64,000 nt of DNA from Paraferrimonas sedimenticola (GTDB lineage Bacteria > Pseudomonadota > Gammaproteobacteria > Enterobacterales > Shewanellaceae), in contig NZ_NRIR01000010.1 in the NCBI RefSeq assembly GCF_002282855.1, positions 58,837 through 122,836 of the forward strand, written 5' to 3'. Numbering within the stretch: the first letter of the stretch is position 1; each line of letters starts with the position of its first letter. Of this stretch, positions 11,509 through 19,653 are shown piece by piece. A program made the translations under genes and the position numbers. The notes below the pieces were generated by a model. The model saw only the letters and a program-made list of their open reading frames with translations. It was not told the DNA's origin and did not search any database.

Positions 11509-12469
11509 ATTCACTGTGAAAATGGGTTTGAGACGGTAGCTCGCCAAATAGCCGAGTATATTGACTGCGGAATCGACTCAGTGTTTGAAATCCATATTCA
11601 CTACAAACTTTTTCAACCACTTGACTTTCATCTTTTAATAAGCGTCTTACAGTATTTAATCTAACCATTATGGAAAACTGATAAGGCGAGAGATTAAAGG
11701 TGCTATTAAATAGATTATTTATCGAGCGTTCACTCATATTCAATTTAATCGCTAAGTCCTCCACTTTTATTGGCGCATGCTGATTATTGTGAATAATCGA
11801 CAATGCTGTTATCAGGTTTCTACAACGCTTACTTTTAGCAGGTGAAAACTTGTGGATCGTTAACCCCGTGTCACTAAGCAAGGCTTCCAAGCGATCCCAG
11901 ACCGGCTCTAGACGGTTGGCGTCGATCTGAATGTTCTGCTGTTGGCCAACACTAAACACACTGCCCATTAGCCCTTTTAAATCATTAGCTTGCCGCTCAT
12001 CGACCTGTACATACAAGGGTTGCTTGCTGGTTTCGATAAAGGTGAAATCTGTATTATCGAACCAACACAACTTCAACAACTCTTGTTTGTGGATGACCAA
12101 GTCGTAAGATTGCCAGCCGTTTGCACCAGACACTTCATGGTAGGTGTTACCACTGCCATAGAAAGATATAAAATGTTGCTTCAACAACAAACCGTTTGAC
12201 CAAAAACCATCGGAACTATAGCTAAAGGAAATAACAACATAGTCGGCTGGCACGGTAAAGCTCAGGTACTCCTTAGTCACTACCTCTTTTTTAAAAATGG
12301 TTAATTGATACTCAGGAACCTCAATTATCTGCAATCGAGCATTACCTTCAGCTTTGCCAAGTTGATAGGCATAAATTTTGTCGCCAAATAAACGTTCGAT
12401 AGCAACCGCAACATCCTGTTGATCAAAGGCTTCGCTAATCGAAAAATTTATCATTTCATATGCTTTCAA
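11507..12469 (-). CDS. AraC-family transcriptional regulator divergent from the ureohydrolase gene
   Basis: A 320-residue AraC/XylS-type regulator. The start used is a TTG with AGGAAAG five bases upstream; an ATG five codons further in (12454) is the alternative. The N-terminal ~200 residues form a divergent sensor region. The C-terminal part has the paired helix-turn-helix units (VEDLAIKLNMSERSINNLF, then a second unit ending SRFRSQYTRLFGELPSQT). It is divergent from the exported ureohydrolase gene across ~215 bp, so it is the best candidate for that gene's regulator. Its AT-rich 3' half differs in composition from its neighbours. Confidence 0.88.
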   Translation of the reverse strand: MKAYEMINFSISEAFDQQDVAVAIERLFGDKIYAYQLGKAEGNARLQIIEVPEYQLTIFKKEVVTKEYLSFTVPADYVVISFSYSSDGFWSNGLLLKQHFISFYGSGNTYHEVSGANGWQSYDLVIHKQELLKLCWFDNTDFTFIETSKQPLYVQVDERQANDLKGLMGSVFSVGQQQNIQIDANRLEPVWDRLEALLSDTGLTIHKFSPAKSKRCRNLITALSIIHNNQHAPIKVEDLAIKLNMSERSINNLFNSTFNLSPYQFSIMVRLNTVRRLLKDESQVVEKVCSEYGFQTLSRFRSQYTRLFGELPSQTHFHSE

Positions 12470-12685
12470 GGGAACTTTCCTAAAACTTGCCGAAATCGAC
12501 CTGAATTAAATTAGAGTTTACTGCAATAATCCTGCTCGGTTCAACAGATAGTACTAGCGCCAACTAAGGAAAATATAAGGACAGCATTGCGAAGGATAAT
12601 CGCGCATTGGGTTTGTCAATCCGTTAGCCAGTACAGAACCTGAATTCTAGGTTCAAGTATTACTGTTATCAAAAAGGTTTTATAG

Positions 12686-14005
12686 ATGAACAAAGCAAAA
12701 ACATTGTTACCTCTTACTATCAGCGTAATGCTGGCGTGCGGTAGCGCAGTTGCAGCAGGCGGCCCAGGTGGCGAAATTGATTACTCTGCTTACCAGGACA
12801 AGCCAGCTCCAAATCTAAAAGCTGAAGAGAAAATCAACGGTTTCCCAGCCAGCATGCAACCATGGCGTGTACCGGGCGAACCTAACCTAATCAAGCGTGA
12901 CACTGACTGGGAAGGCACTTACAAGCGCCGCGATCTAGACAAGATCAACCCTAAGCGTGAGCCAGGTCCTATCGACTTGCAGCGCTACGAGTACGTAACC
13001 ACCAAGCACGGCTTCCCGACTTACTTTGGTTTGCCAGTTGCTCTTAACACCGAAGATTTGAAAGCTGGCGACGTTGACGTTGCTATCGTTGGTTTGCCTT
13101 CAAACTTCAACATGGGCGGTGACGGTACTGCATGGGCTGCTAACCAGTTGCGTTTCGTGCGTCAGTACGACTTCGCTGGTGTTGGCCACGATCTAGTATT
13201 GAACAACCACTACTTCGACATCCTAAACGTAGTCGATTACGGTAACGCCAACTCTCACGTTTCATTCATGAACGACAACTTCGTAGAGCACGCTAAAGTA
13301 CTGCGTGAAATCTTCGAAGGTGGCGCAACGCCAATCGCCATTGGTGGTGAGCACGGTACTCAGGTTGCCTCTATCATGGCAGTTGTTGATCACTACGGTC
13401 CTAAAGAAGTGGCTTTCGTTCACTTTGACGCTCACATGGACTACTCAACTGCTGGTGCCGGTACTTTAGGTCTGTTCACCCACGGTGGTCGTGCTCGTCG
13501 TTTTGCTCATGAAAATGGTTGGATTGACGGTGCTGACATGCACTCAATCGGTATTCGTGGCGCCTACGACGACGCTGAGCGTGTTGAATACTTGAACGCC
13601 GCTGGCGACAAGATCCACTACATGTCTGAGTTTGAGCGCAAGGGCTTTGAAGCGACTTGGAAGAAAGTCCGTGAAGAGCTGAAAGGCAAAAAGCTTTACA
13701 TCTCTGTAGACGTTGACGTTCTAGACGCGCCATACGTACCAGGTACTTCTAACCCAGAAGCTGGTGGTTTCACCTCTGCTCAAATGGGTCGCATGCTACG
13801 TGAACTAGCCATGCAAAACGACGTTGTACTGTTGGACTTCGCAGAGTACACCCCTCTGATGGACGACAACCACTACAACACGGCTAACACCATCAACCGT
13901 ATGATGCGCGCCTTCTTGGCCGGTAAAGCTGCTCGTAAAGAAGGTAACACCGATCCGGATTACATCCACCCAGCGATTAAGCAAACTTACGCTGACCAGA
14001 AGTAA
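12686..14005 (+). CDS. Exported agmatinase/arginase-superfamily ureohydrolase
   Basis: A 439-residue ureohydrolase with a signal peptide (cleavage likely after AVA, residue ~23; MLAC also gives a weak lipobox-like alternative) and a ~90-residue N-terminal extension before the core, unlike the ~300-residue cytoplasmic agmatinases. All binuclear-metal ligands of the family are present: GGEH (H223), DAHMD (D248, H250, D252), SVDVD (D342, D344). The guanidinium-binding acid is plausible at E387 (FAEYTP). The usual LDPxxxPGTGTP is altered to LDAPYVPGTSNP, and the N-terminal core loop differs from agmatinase, so the substrate is open: agmatine, arginine, guanidine or another guanidino compound. Codon use is strikingly biased (Asn almost only AAC, Arg mostly CGT), a mark of high expression. 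It is followed by a strong terminator, then an isomerase and a HupE gene. Confidence 0.88.
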   Translation: MNKAKTLLPLTISVMLACGSAVAAGGPGGEIDYSAYQDKPAPNLKAEEKINGFPASMQPWRVPGEPNLIKRDTDWEGTYKRRDLDKINPKREPGPIDLQRYEYVTTKHGFPTYFGLPVALNTEDLKAGDVDVAIVGLPSNFNMGGDGTAWAANQLRFVRQYDFAGVGHDLVLNNHYFDILNVVDYGNANSHVSFMNDNFVEHAKVLREIFEGGATPIAIGGEHGTQVASIMAVVDHYGPKEVAFVHFDAHMDYSTAGAGTLGLFTHGGRARRFAHENGWIDGADMHSIGIRGAYDDAERVEYLNAAGDKIHYMSEFERKGFEATWKKVREELKGKKLYISVDVDVLDAPYVPGTSNPEAGGFTSAQMGRMLRELAMQNDVVLLDFAEYTPLMDDNHYNTANTINRMMRAFLAGKAARKEGNTDPDYIHPAIKQTYADQK

Positions 14006-14057
14006 TCTAGCCGGCTTATCCCGTCGAATAAGTATCGACGAATAAGCACCGACCAGT

Positions 14058-14083
14058 AACGCAGCCGGAAACGGCTGCGTTTT
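14058..14083 (+). terminator. Strong terminator after the ureohydrolase gene
   Basis: A 10-bp stem AACGCAGCCG/CGGCTGCGTT closed by a GAAA tetraloop and followed by T residues. It lies between the ureohydrolase and the isomerase-hupE pair, so downstream genes may be expressed by partial read-through at a lower level. Confidence 0.85.
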
Positions 14084-14233
14084 ATCCCGGCAGAAACACT
14101 GCCACCGTTCTTAAGACAATCTGTTCGCCGAAAGGAAAAAGTAGCGAAAACTATTTCTACTGAATTGCGCCTTGTGGATCCAAGTTTTGCAATCCGGTCT
14201 GGGTCAAACGCCCATCGAAAGAAGGTAACCACT

Positions 14234-15094
14234 GTGAATTCTGAAAAGTCGACACAATCGCCACTTGCAAGCTCATTCAGTCAGCTCATTAAAGAGCCTC
14301 TGGTTCATTTCATCGTACTGGCCACCCTACTTTTTGCAGCCAACGAAATGGTTGCAGCGGACAGCCGCGAACCACTGGTTGTGGATCGCATGACCCAAGA
14401 ATATCTGTTCAAAATGGAACAGAGCATGAAAATGCACAATCTAACTGGCGACGAGAAAGACGCCATTGTTGAGAAGTTTGTGCAAGAAGAAATTTTGGTT
14501 CGAGAAGCGCGTAAGCTCGGGCTCGACAACAGTGGGCAAATCCGTAAATTGCTCCAACAAAACATGCGTTTCTTCTTCAAAGAAGACATGCCAAAGGCCA
14601 GCGATGAAGCGCTTTTCAAGTTCTACACCGAGCACAACAATCGCTTTACCTCGCCTACTATCAGTAATTTTGACCAAGTGTTCTACATCGAAAAAGAGAG
14701 CATTCCACAAGATTTGATGGAGCAACTGAACGCCGGTGCTGACCACCGTGAGTTTGGTGATGTAAACCCACACTTTACTTATCGCTTGACCCATGTGCCG
14801 GATCGCGAGCTAATTGCCACCTTTGGTCAGGAAGCTGCCAAAAAGCTAATGGATACCGAAAATCCTCAATGGTACGGCCCAATTGAGTCGGATTCTGGCT
14901 GGCACTACCTACGTCTAAACGCACGTAAGATAGGTCAAGCGCCAGCGTTTGAAACCATCAAGCCATGGGTTCAAGCTCAGTGGGAATCGTACGAGCAAAG
15001 CCAGATCATGCGCAAAGTCATTGAAGATGCACGTGAAAACTACGCAATTCATGTAATGCCTACGTCAGAGGGTGACAACAAGGAGGCTGAATAA
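14234..15094 (+). CDS. Membrane-anchored parvulin-like peptidyl-prolyl isomerase
   Basis: A 286-residue protein from a GTG start with GAAGG upstream. The N-terminus has a single membrane anchor (residues ~25-45), followed by a helical chaperone-like segment (FVQEEILVREARKLGL, as in SurA/PpiD proteins) and a parvulin-type C-terminal domain whose closing strand reads WYGPIESDSGWHYLRL. The first half of the parvulin core is poorly conserved, so catalytic activity is uncertain. It probably acts on the periplasmic side as a folding factor. It overlaps the following HupE gene by one base (TAATG), which couples their translation. The position suggests that its client is the ureohydrolase upstream or the HupE protein. 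Confidence 0.78.
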   Translation: MNSEKSTQSPLASSFSQLIKEPLVHFIVLATLLFAANEMVAADSREPLVVDRMTQEYLFKMEQSMKMHNLTGDEKDAIVEKFVQEEILVREARKLGLDNSGQIRKLLQQNMRFFFKEDMPKASDEALFKFYTEHNNRFTSPTISNFDQVFYIEKESIPQDLMEQLNAGADHREFGDVNPHFTYRLTHVPDRELIATFGQEAAKKLMDTENPQWYGPIESDSGWHYLRLNARKIGQAPAFETIKPWVQAQWESYEQSQIMRKVIEDARENYAIHVMPTSEGDNKEAE

Positions 15095-16137
15095 TGCGCC
15101 ATTTAACGCCTTTTCGAGTTATCCAACTACTGATATTGGTCGGTTTGCTGGGGCTGGTATTCTCGACGCCGGCGAGTGCTCATACCTTGGGAGTGGACAA
15201 AGCTGAACTCAGCGAAATCGCTCCAGGTGAGTACAAGCTTGCGGTTACTACTCCGGCTGAAATCGCTTTTTATCTTGGCGCGCCAGAGTTACCAGAGCGC
15301 TGTGAGTTTATTGACTCGCCAGGCGGTGAAACTACCGCCTCTGGCATTCGCTTTAGCTTTAAGTGTTTAACCCCGTTAACCGGTAATGACCAGTTTATTC
15401 TGCCATGGGAGCGCGAGGGAGTAATGCTTACGGTTAAGTGGTTTGAAGCGGATACAGTAACCCGCTTGAACAGCCGCACCAGCGATCACATTGTCATCGA
15501 TCTCGGTGAGTTTAACGGCGCCTCTGGTGGGGTTATTCCGGCGGCCAAACGCTATATCAAGCTTGGTACCGAGCACATTTTGATGGGATTGGATCACCTG
15601 CTTTTTGTTCTGGCCCTATTGTTTGTGGTTCGCGGCGGATGGCTATTGGTAAAAACCATCACCGCCTTTACTGTTGCCCACAGTATTACGCTGGCTTTGG
15701 CGACCTTTGGCCTGATAAAACTTCCGGCTGAGCCGGTAGAGGCCGCCATCGCGCTGTCTATCGTGTTTATGTGCGCCGAGCTCTTGTATGCCAGAAACGG
15801 TCGCAAGGGCCTGACCTATCGCTTCCCATGGGTGGTGTCTTTCGCCTTCGGTCTGTTGCACGGTCTAGGCTTCGCGGGTGCCCTGATGAACATAGGTTTA
15901 CCTCAAGCGGAAATCCCATTGGCGCTGTTGTTCTTCAACGTAGGCGTCGAAATAGGCCAACTACTGTTTGTTGGGGTGTGTTTGGCGCTAGCCTACGCGC
16001 TGCGCGAAACCCTTAATCGCAGCAAAGACAGCCGCGTATTCATCAATGGCGAATTGACCCTAATTTACGCCATGGGCACCTTTGCCACTCTGTGGACCTT
16101 TGAACGCGTTTACTTAGTATTCAATCCACTAGGATAA
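15094..16137 (+). CDS. HupE/UreJ_2-family membrane protein with periplasmic N-terminal domain
   Basis: A 347-residue protein. A signal peptide ending ASA before HTLGVDK leads to a ~125-residue soluble domain with two cysteines (C66 and C90), then about seven membrane segments opening with GTEHILMGLDHLLFVLALL, the signature of the larger HupE/UreJ_2 family. Further histidines lie in membrane segments (VAHSITLA, LLHGLGFAGAL). This family is usually annotated as metal-uptake related, but the metal is seldom known. It is coupled to the isomerase gene and followed by a terminator. With the tandem pair at 7.6-8.8 kb it makes three HupE-like proteins within 9 kb. Confidence 0.85.
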   Translation: MRHLTPFRVIQLLILVGLLGLVFSTPASAHTLGVDKAELSEIAPGEYKLAVTTPAEIAFYLGAPELPERCEFIDSPGGETTASGIRFSFKCLTPLTGNDQFILPWEREGVMLTVKWFEADTVTRLNSRTSDHIVIDLGEFNGASGGVIPAAKRYIKLGTEHILMGLDHLLFVLALLFVVRGGWLLVKTITAFTVAHSITLALATFGLIKLPAEPVEAAIALSIVFMCAELLYARNGRKGLTYRFPWVVSFAFGLLHGLGFAGALMNIGLPQAEIPLALLFFNVGVEIGQLLFVGVCLALAYALRETLNRSKDSRVFINGELTLIYAMGTFATLWTFERVYLVFNPLG

Positions 16138-16151
16138 ATCTATCCAACCTT

Positions 16152-16199
16152 GCCTAACCTCACAAACTTTTGTTTCTAATGGGGTTAGGCTCTTTTTCT
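16152..16199 (+). terminator. Terminator after the third HupE gene
   Basis: Stem GCCTAACC/GGTTAGGC (16152-16159 with 16183-16190), a 23-base loop and a following TCTTTTTCTT run. The loop is long, but stem and U-tract are convincing. Confidence 0.65.
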
Positions 16200-16205
16200 T
16201 GTGTC

Positions 16206-16233
16206 TTTCCGATATTGCATAGCATCAATTTAG
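16206..16233 (+). promoter_or_regulatory. Putative operator upstream of the ABC transporter operon
   Basis: A 28-base element starting TTTCCGATATTGCATAGC. It matches the element at 9961 at 23 of 28 positions and that at 8877 (reverse strand) at 14 of 15. It lies ~83 bp before the ABC operon start, directed toward it. Confidence 0.5.
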
Positions 16234-16316
16234 CAATCGCTTAATATGGCGGCCATTGTGATTTCCACGTTTTCTTTTTTATTTGCTAGCGCAATTGGCT
16301 AATTAGGATTTCTTAT

Positions 16317-17921
16317 ATGCACAACGCTCCTGACTTTTCTGCAAAATCCTCTCGCAAAGGTTTGGTGGCTATCGTCGCCGGCCTCGTTGGCGTACTGGGA
16401 ACTACCTTGTATTTACTCGCTGATGGGCAACACCACGACCGCCCGACCAAAGCCAATACTGTATCAATTGCCGCCGCTATGGAGTTCACTACTCAACAGC
16501 CCTCGCAACACGGCTATATCTACTCACGTATGGGCGTGCTAGAAACCTTGTTGAACGTCAACGAACAAGGTCAGCTAACCCCTGGCTTAGCCACAGATTG
16601 GCAAGTCAGCGAAGATGGCAAACGCTGGCAATTCACTTTGCGCCCCAATGTGTTTTTCCACGATGGCAGCAAAATGACAGCACAGGCGGTGGCCAAGTCC
16701 CTACAACATGCAGTGGACACCCATGGTCCCTTAGCTGAAGCCCCAATCGTTCGAATTACCGCAGAAGGCACTGATTCAGTGACGGTTTGGCTTGAACAGC
16801 CTTACAGCCCGCTAGGCGCGCTTATCGCTCACTACAGCGCAGGTATTGTGGCCAGCGGTGCTTTCGACAAAGACGGCTTTGTTCACCAACTGATTGCGAC
16901 AGGCCCCTATCAAGTATTTGAGTTTGAGCCACCCCATAAACTGGTGGTTGAGCGCTTTGACCAATACTGGAAAGGGCCCGCGAGCATTCGTTTTGCAAGC
17001 TACTTGACAGGCCACCGCTCAGAGAGTCGCGTTTTACAAGCCAAAAGCGGACAAGCGGACATAGTGTTTGGTCTTGAGCCCTCAAGCTTGCCGCAGATCC
17101 GCAATGCGAAGAATGTCGTCTTGCACACAGACCCTATCCCACGAGCGATTTCGATCAAACTGAACGCGGGTCTGCCGCAGCTCAAAGACGACAGGGTTCG
17201 CCAAGCCTTGCATTTAGCCATCGACCGCAAAGGGATCGCCGAGTCCATTTTCCGCACGCCAGGTGTTGAAACCGAACAATTACTGCCTGCGGCTTTTAGC
17301 GATTGGTACCTAACCGACTTAAGCTCAGCTGCTGATGCGAAAGACAAAGCGGCAAAACTGTTAGACCAAGCCGGTTGGCGAATGGGTGCCCAAGGCATGC
17401 GCGAAAAAGACGGTCAGCTACTGCGTCTAACCATGATCACCTACGCCGATCGCCCCGAACTTACGATTGTCGCTACCGCTATTCAGTCACAATGGGCGGA
17501 AATTGGAGTCGACTTGGGAATTGATGTTGTCAACTCCTCAGGCATACCTATGGGCCATCAAGACCAGAGCCTTGAAGTGGCGCTAATGGCGAGAAATTAC
17601 GGCTTTATTGCTGATCCTCTAGCCACCATTATTGCCGACTTTGCCACCAAGTCTGACGGCTCTAAAGGTGGCGATTGGGGAGCGATGAACTGGAGTAGCA
17701 GTAAGCTGGATAGCCTGTTAGGCAAGCTTCCACTAACCAGTGATCGCGACGAGTATCGTCAAATGGCCCAGGAAAGTGCGCAAATCATTCATCAAAGCTA
17801 CTCAGTATTGCCTGTGGTCACCTACACCCAGCAATCGGCAGTGAACGAGCGCATTAAGGGTTTTAGTTTCGACCCGTTTGAACGTTCGTATCGTTTGGAA
17901 CAACTCGAGATTGCCCAATGA
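16317..17921 (+). CDS. ABC importer substrate-binding protein, nickel/peptide family, membrane-anchored
   Basis: A 534-residue family-5 solute-binding protein (the NikA, OppA and DppA family). The N-terminus has a basic start and one hydrophobic segment (residues ~15-36) without a lipobox or a clear cleavage site, so the protein is probably tethered to the inner membrane. Family signatures include WQVSEDGKRWQFTLRPNVFFHDG and VRQALHLAIDRKGIA. The overall order resembles NikA, but the same fold binds peptides, so metal or metallophore binding is an inference from context. The stop overlaps the next start (ATGA), the first of four coupled genes. Confidence 0.82.
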   Translation: MHNAPDFSAKSSRKGLVAIVAGLVGVLGTTLYLLADGQHHDRPTKANTVSIAAAMEFTTQQPSQHGYIYSRMGVLETLLNVNEQGQLTPGLATDWQVSEDGKRWQFTLRPNVFFHDGSKMTAQAVAKSLQHAVDTHGPLAEAPIVRITAEGTDSVTVWLEQPYSPLGALIAHYSAGIVASGAFDKDGFVHQLIATGPYQVFEFEPPHKLVVERFDQYWKGPASIRFASYLTGHRSESRVLQAKSGQADIVFGLEPSSLPQIRNAKNVVLHTDPIPRAISIKLNAGLPQLKDDRVRQALHLAIDRKGIAESIFRTPGVETEQLLPAAFSDWYLTDLSSAADAKDKAAKLLDQAGWRMGAQGMREKDGQLLRLTMITYADRPELTIVATAIQSQWAEIGVDLGIDVVNSSGIPMGHQDQSLEVALMARNYGFIADPLATIIADFATKSDGSKGGDWGAMNWSSSKLDSLLGKLPLTSDRDEYRQMAQESAQIIHQSYSVLPVVTYTQQSAVNERIKGFSFDPFERSYRLEQLEIAQ

Positions 17922-18856
17922 TTAAGCAAATATTGTTGCGCCGTTTTTGGCAGCTAATCACTGTGGTTTGGGGTGTTGGTACCCTCACCTTTGTGCTGTT
18001 ACGCAGCTTGCCTGGAGATATGGCTTATCGCATCGCCGCTGGACGTTTTGGCTACGACAATGTCACTGCAGGAGCTGCCGATATGGTTCGCGCGGAGCTT
18101 GAGCTAGACCTACCTGTGTGGCAGCAGTACTTCAATTGGCTATGGGATTTGCTGAGCTTTAATTTAGGCACCTCTATGGTCAGTGGCGGTCCTGTCATCG
18201 CCGAAGTGCAACACCAGTTGGGGCATTCAGTGCTGCTGGCTTTTGTCGGCGTCACTATTTCTCTATTGATAGCCATCCCACTTGGTTTGGCCGCTGCTCG
18301 CTATGGTGGTTGGCTCGATCGTATCAGCCTTGTGGTTTCTACTGGCATTCGAGCCATGCCGGTGTTTTTAATTGGCTTGGTATTCGTTCTGATCTTCGCG
18401 CTTGAGTTGAATTGGTTCCCAGTTGCAGGCTTTGGCGAAGCGAAGTTCTTAGTATTGCCAGCCATCAGTTTGGCGGTTGTGCTCGCAGCGACATCTAACC
18501 GAGTCATCAGAGATGCTGCTTTGGCCGTCTTTCGAGCGCCTTACTACCAGTTTTCACAGGTAAAAGGACTCTCCCGCTGGCAGACCTTTGTCCGCCATGG
18601 CATTCGCAATATGTCTGTACCTGTTGTGGCCTTTATGGGGATCCAACTGATTACTGTTATCGAAGGGATCGTGATGATCGAGTCATTGTTTAGCTGGCCA
18701 GGCATTGGCCACGGTTTGGCTCACGCCATCTTCTCTCGTGATATTCCTGTCATTCAAGGCGCCGCACTTTGCATGGGCGTGATGTTTGTAATGCTTAACA
18801 CCCTTGTTGATATCGCTTGCGCCAAACTCGACCCACGCCAGGAGGTGAAATCATGA
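17918..18856 (+). CDS. ABC importer permease, NikB/DppB type
   Basis: A 312-residue inner-membrane permease with about six membrane segments. The N-terminal signature LLRSLPGDMA is that of the first permease of nickel/peptide importers, and the EAA-type loop that contacts the ATPase is near VKGLSRWQTFVRHGIRN. It overlaps both neighbouring genes by four bases (ATGA), which indicates a tightly coupled operon. Confidence 0.9.
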   Translation: MIKQILLRRFWQLITVVWGVGTLTFVLLRSLPGDMAYRIAAGRFGYDNVTAGAADMVRAELELDLPVWQQYFNWLWDLLSFNLGTSMVSGGPVIAEVQHQLGHSVLLAFVGVTISLLIAIPLGLAAARYGGWLDRISLVVSTGIRAMPVFLIGLVFVLIFALELNWFPVAGFGEAKFLVLPAISLAVVLAATSNRVIRDAALAVFRAPYYQFSQVKGLSRWQTFVRHGIRNMSVPVVAFMGIQLITVIEGIVMIESLFSWPGIGHGLAHAIFSRDIPVIQGAALCMGVMFVMLNTLVDIACAKLDPRQEVKS

Positions 18857-19653
18857 TAGTAAAACACCTAACGGCTATGAGTCTTAGCCAGAAAATAGGG
18901 CTTGGTTTGCTGCTGGCCTTGGCGAGCTTCGCAGGTCTTGAGCCACTGCTGTCTCAATACTCTCCTTACACTCAGGACTTGTCCAACGTACTCGCCGCGC
19001 CAGGTGAGGCTCACGTACTAGGTAGCGACCAATTTGGCCGCTCAATGCTGGCCAGACTGGGAGAAGCGGTTCGCTTGTCTTTTGGTTTGAGCATTATTAG
19101 CGTGCTTACCGCAGCGGCTATTGGCACAGGCCTTGGCGTTTGGGCGGCATGGGCCGGCGGCCTAGTCGATAGAAACATCCACATTGTGGTAAACATTTTA
19201 CTAGCGCTTCCTGGTCTTGTGGTGGTGTTGCTGTTTGCCGCTATTGTGCCCGGCTCGTTTTTCATCATTTATCTCGCCATCGCTTTGGTGCAGTGGATTG
19301 AATATTTTCGTGTGGTGCGCGCAATCACTCTATCTAGCCTGAGCGCTCCAGAGCTCCAGGCGTCGGCCATGTTGGGTTTTGGCCCTTGGTACCTATTTAA
19401 ACGCCACGTTTGGCCTAAATTGGCTCAACCAATCCTGACCCTAGCCGCCTTTGGCGCGGCCCATGCAATTTTGACCATGGCATCGATTGGCTTTGTCTAC
19501 GTTGGCTTGCAGCCGCCTACCGCTGAGCTCGGGTTAATGATTGTTGAACTCTTCCCCTACTACCACGAAGCCCCTTGGGCCTTGGCACAACCTTTAGTCG
19601 TTGTCGCCGCAATGGTGCTTGGCTTTAACTTGCTAGCAGGAAAATCATCATGA
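18853..19653 (+). CDS. ABC importer permease, NikC/DppC type
   Basis: A 266-residue second permease, started at the ATG at 18853 with a strong GGAGGT site and a four-base overlap with the upstream stop. It carries the hallmark HVLGSDQFGRSMLARL of DppC/NikC proteins, about five membrane segments and an EAA loop (ASAMLGFGPWYLFKRHVWP). It is somewhat shorter than the typical ~280-300 residues. Confidence 0.9.
   Translation: MIVKHLTAMSLSQKIGLGLLLALASFAGLEPLLSQYSPYTQDLSNVLAAPGEAHVLGSDQFGRSMLARLGEAVRLSFGLSIISVLTAAAIGTGLGVWAAWAGGLVDRNIHIVVNILLALPGLVVVLLFAAIVPGSFFIIYLAIALVQWIEYFRVVRAITLSSLSAPELQASAMLGFGPWYLFKRHVWPKLAQPILTLAAFGAAHAILTMASIGFVYVGLQPPTAELGLMIVELFPYYHEAPWALAQPLVVVAAMVLGFNLLAGKSS

Noticed and set aside
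16141..16316. NikR operator before the ABC importer operon
   Set aside because: No GTATGA-N16-TCATAC-type inverted repeat is visible, so nickel control by NikR is not supported by sequence.
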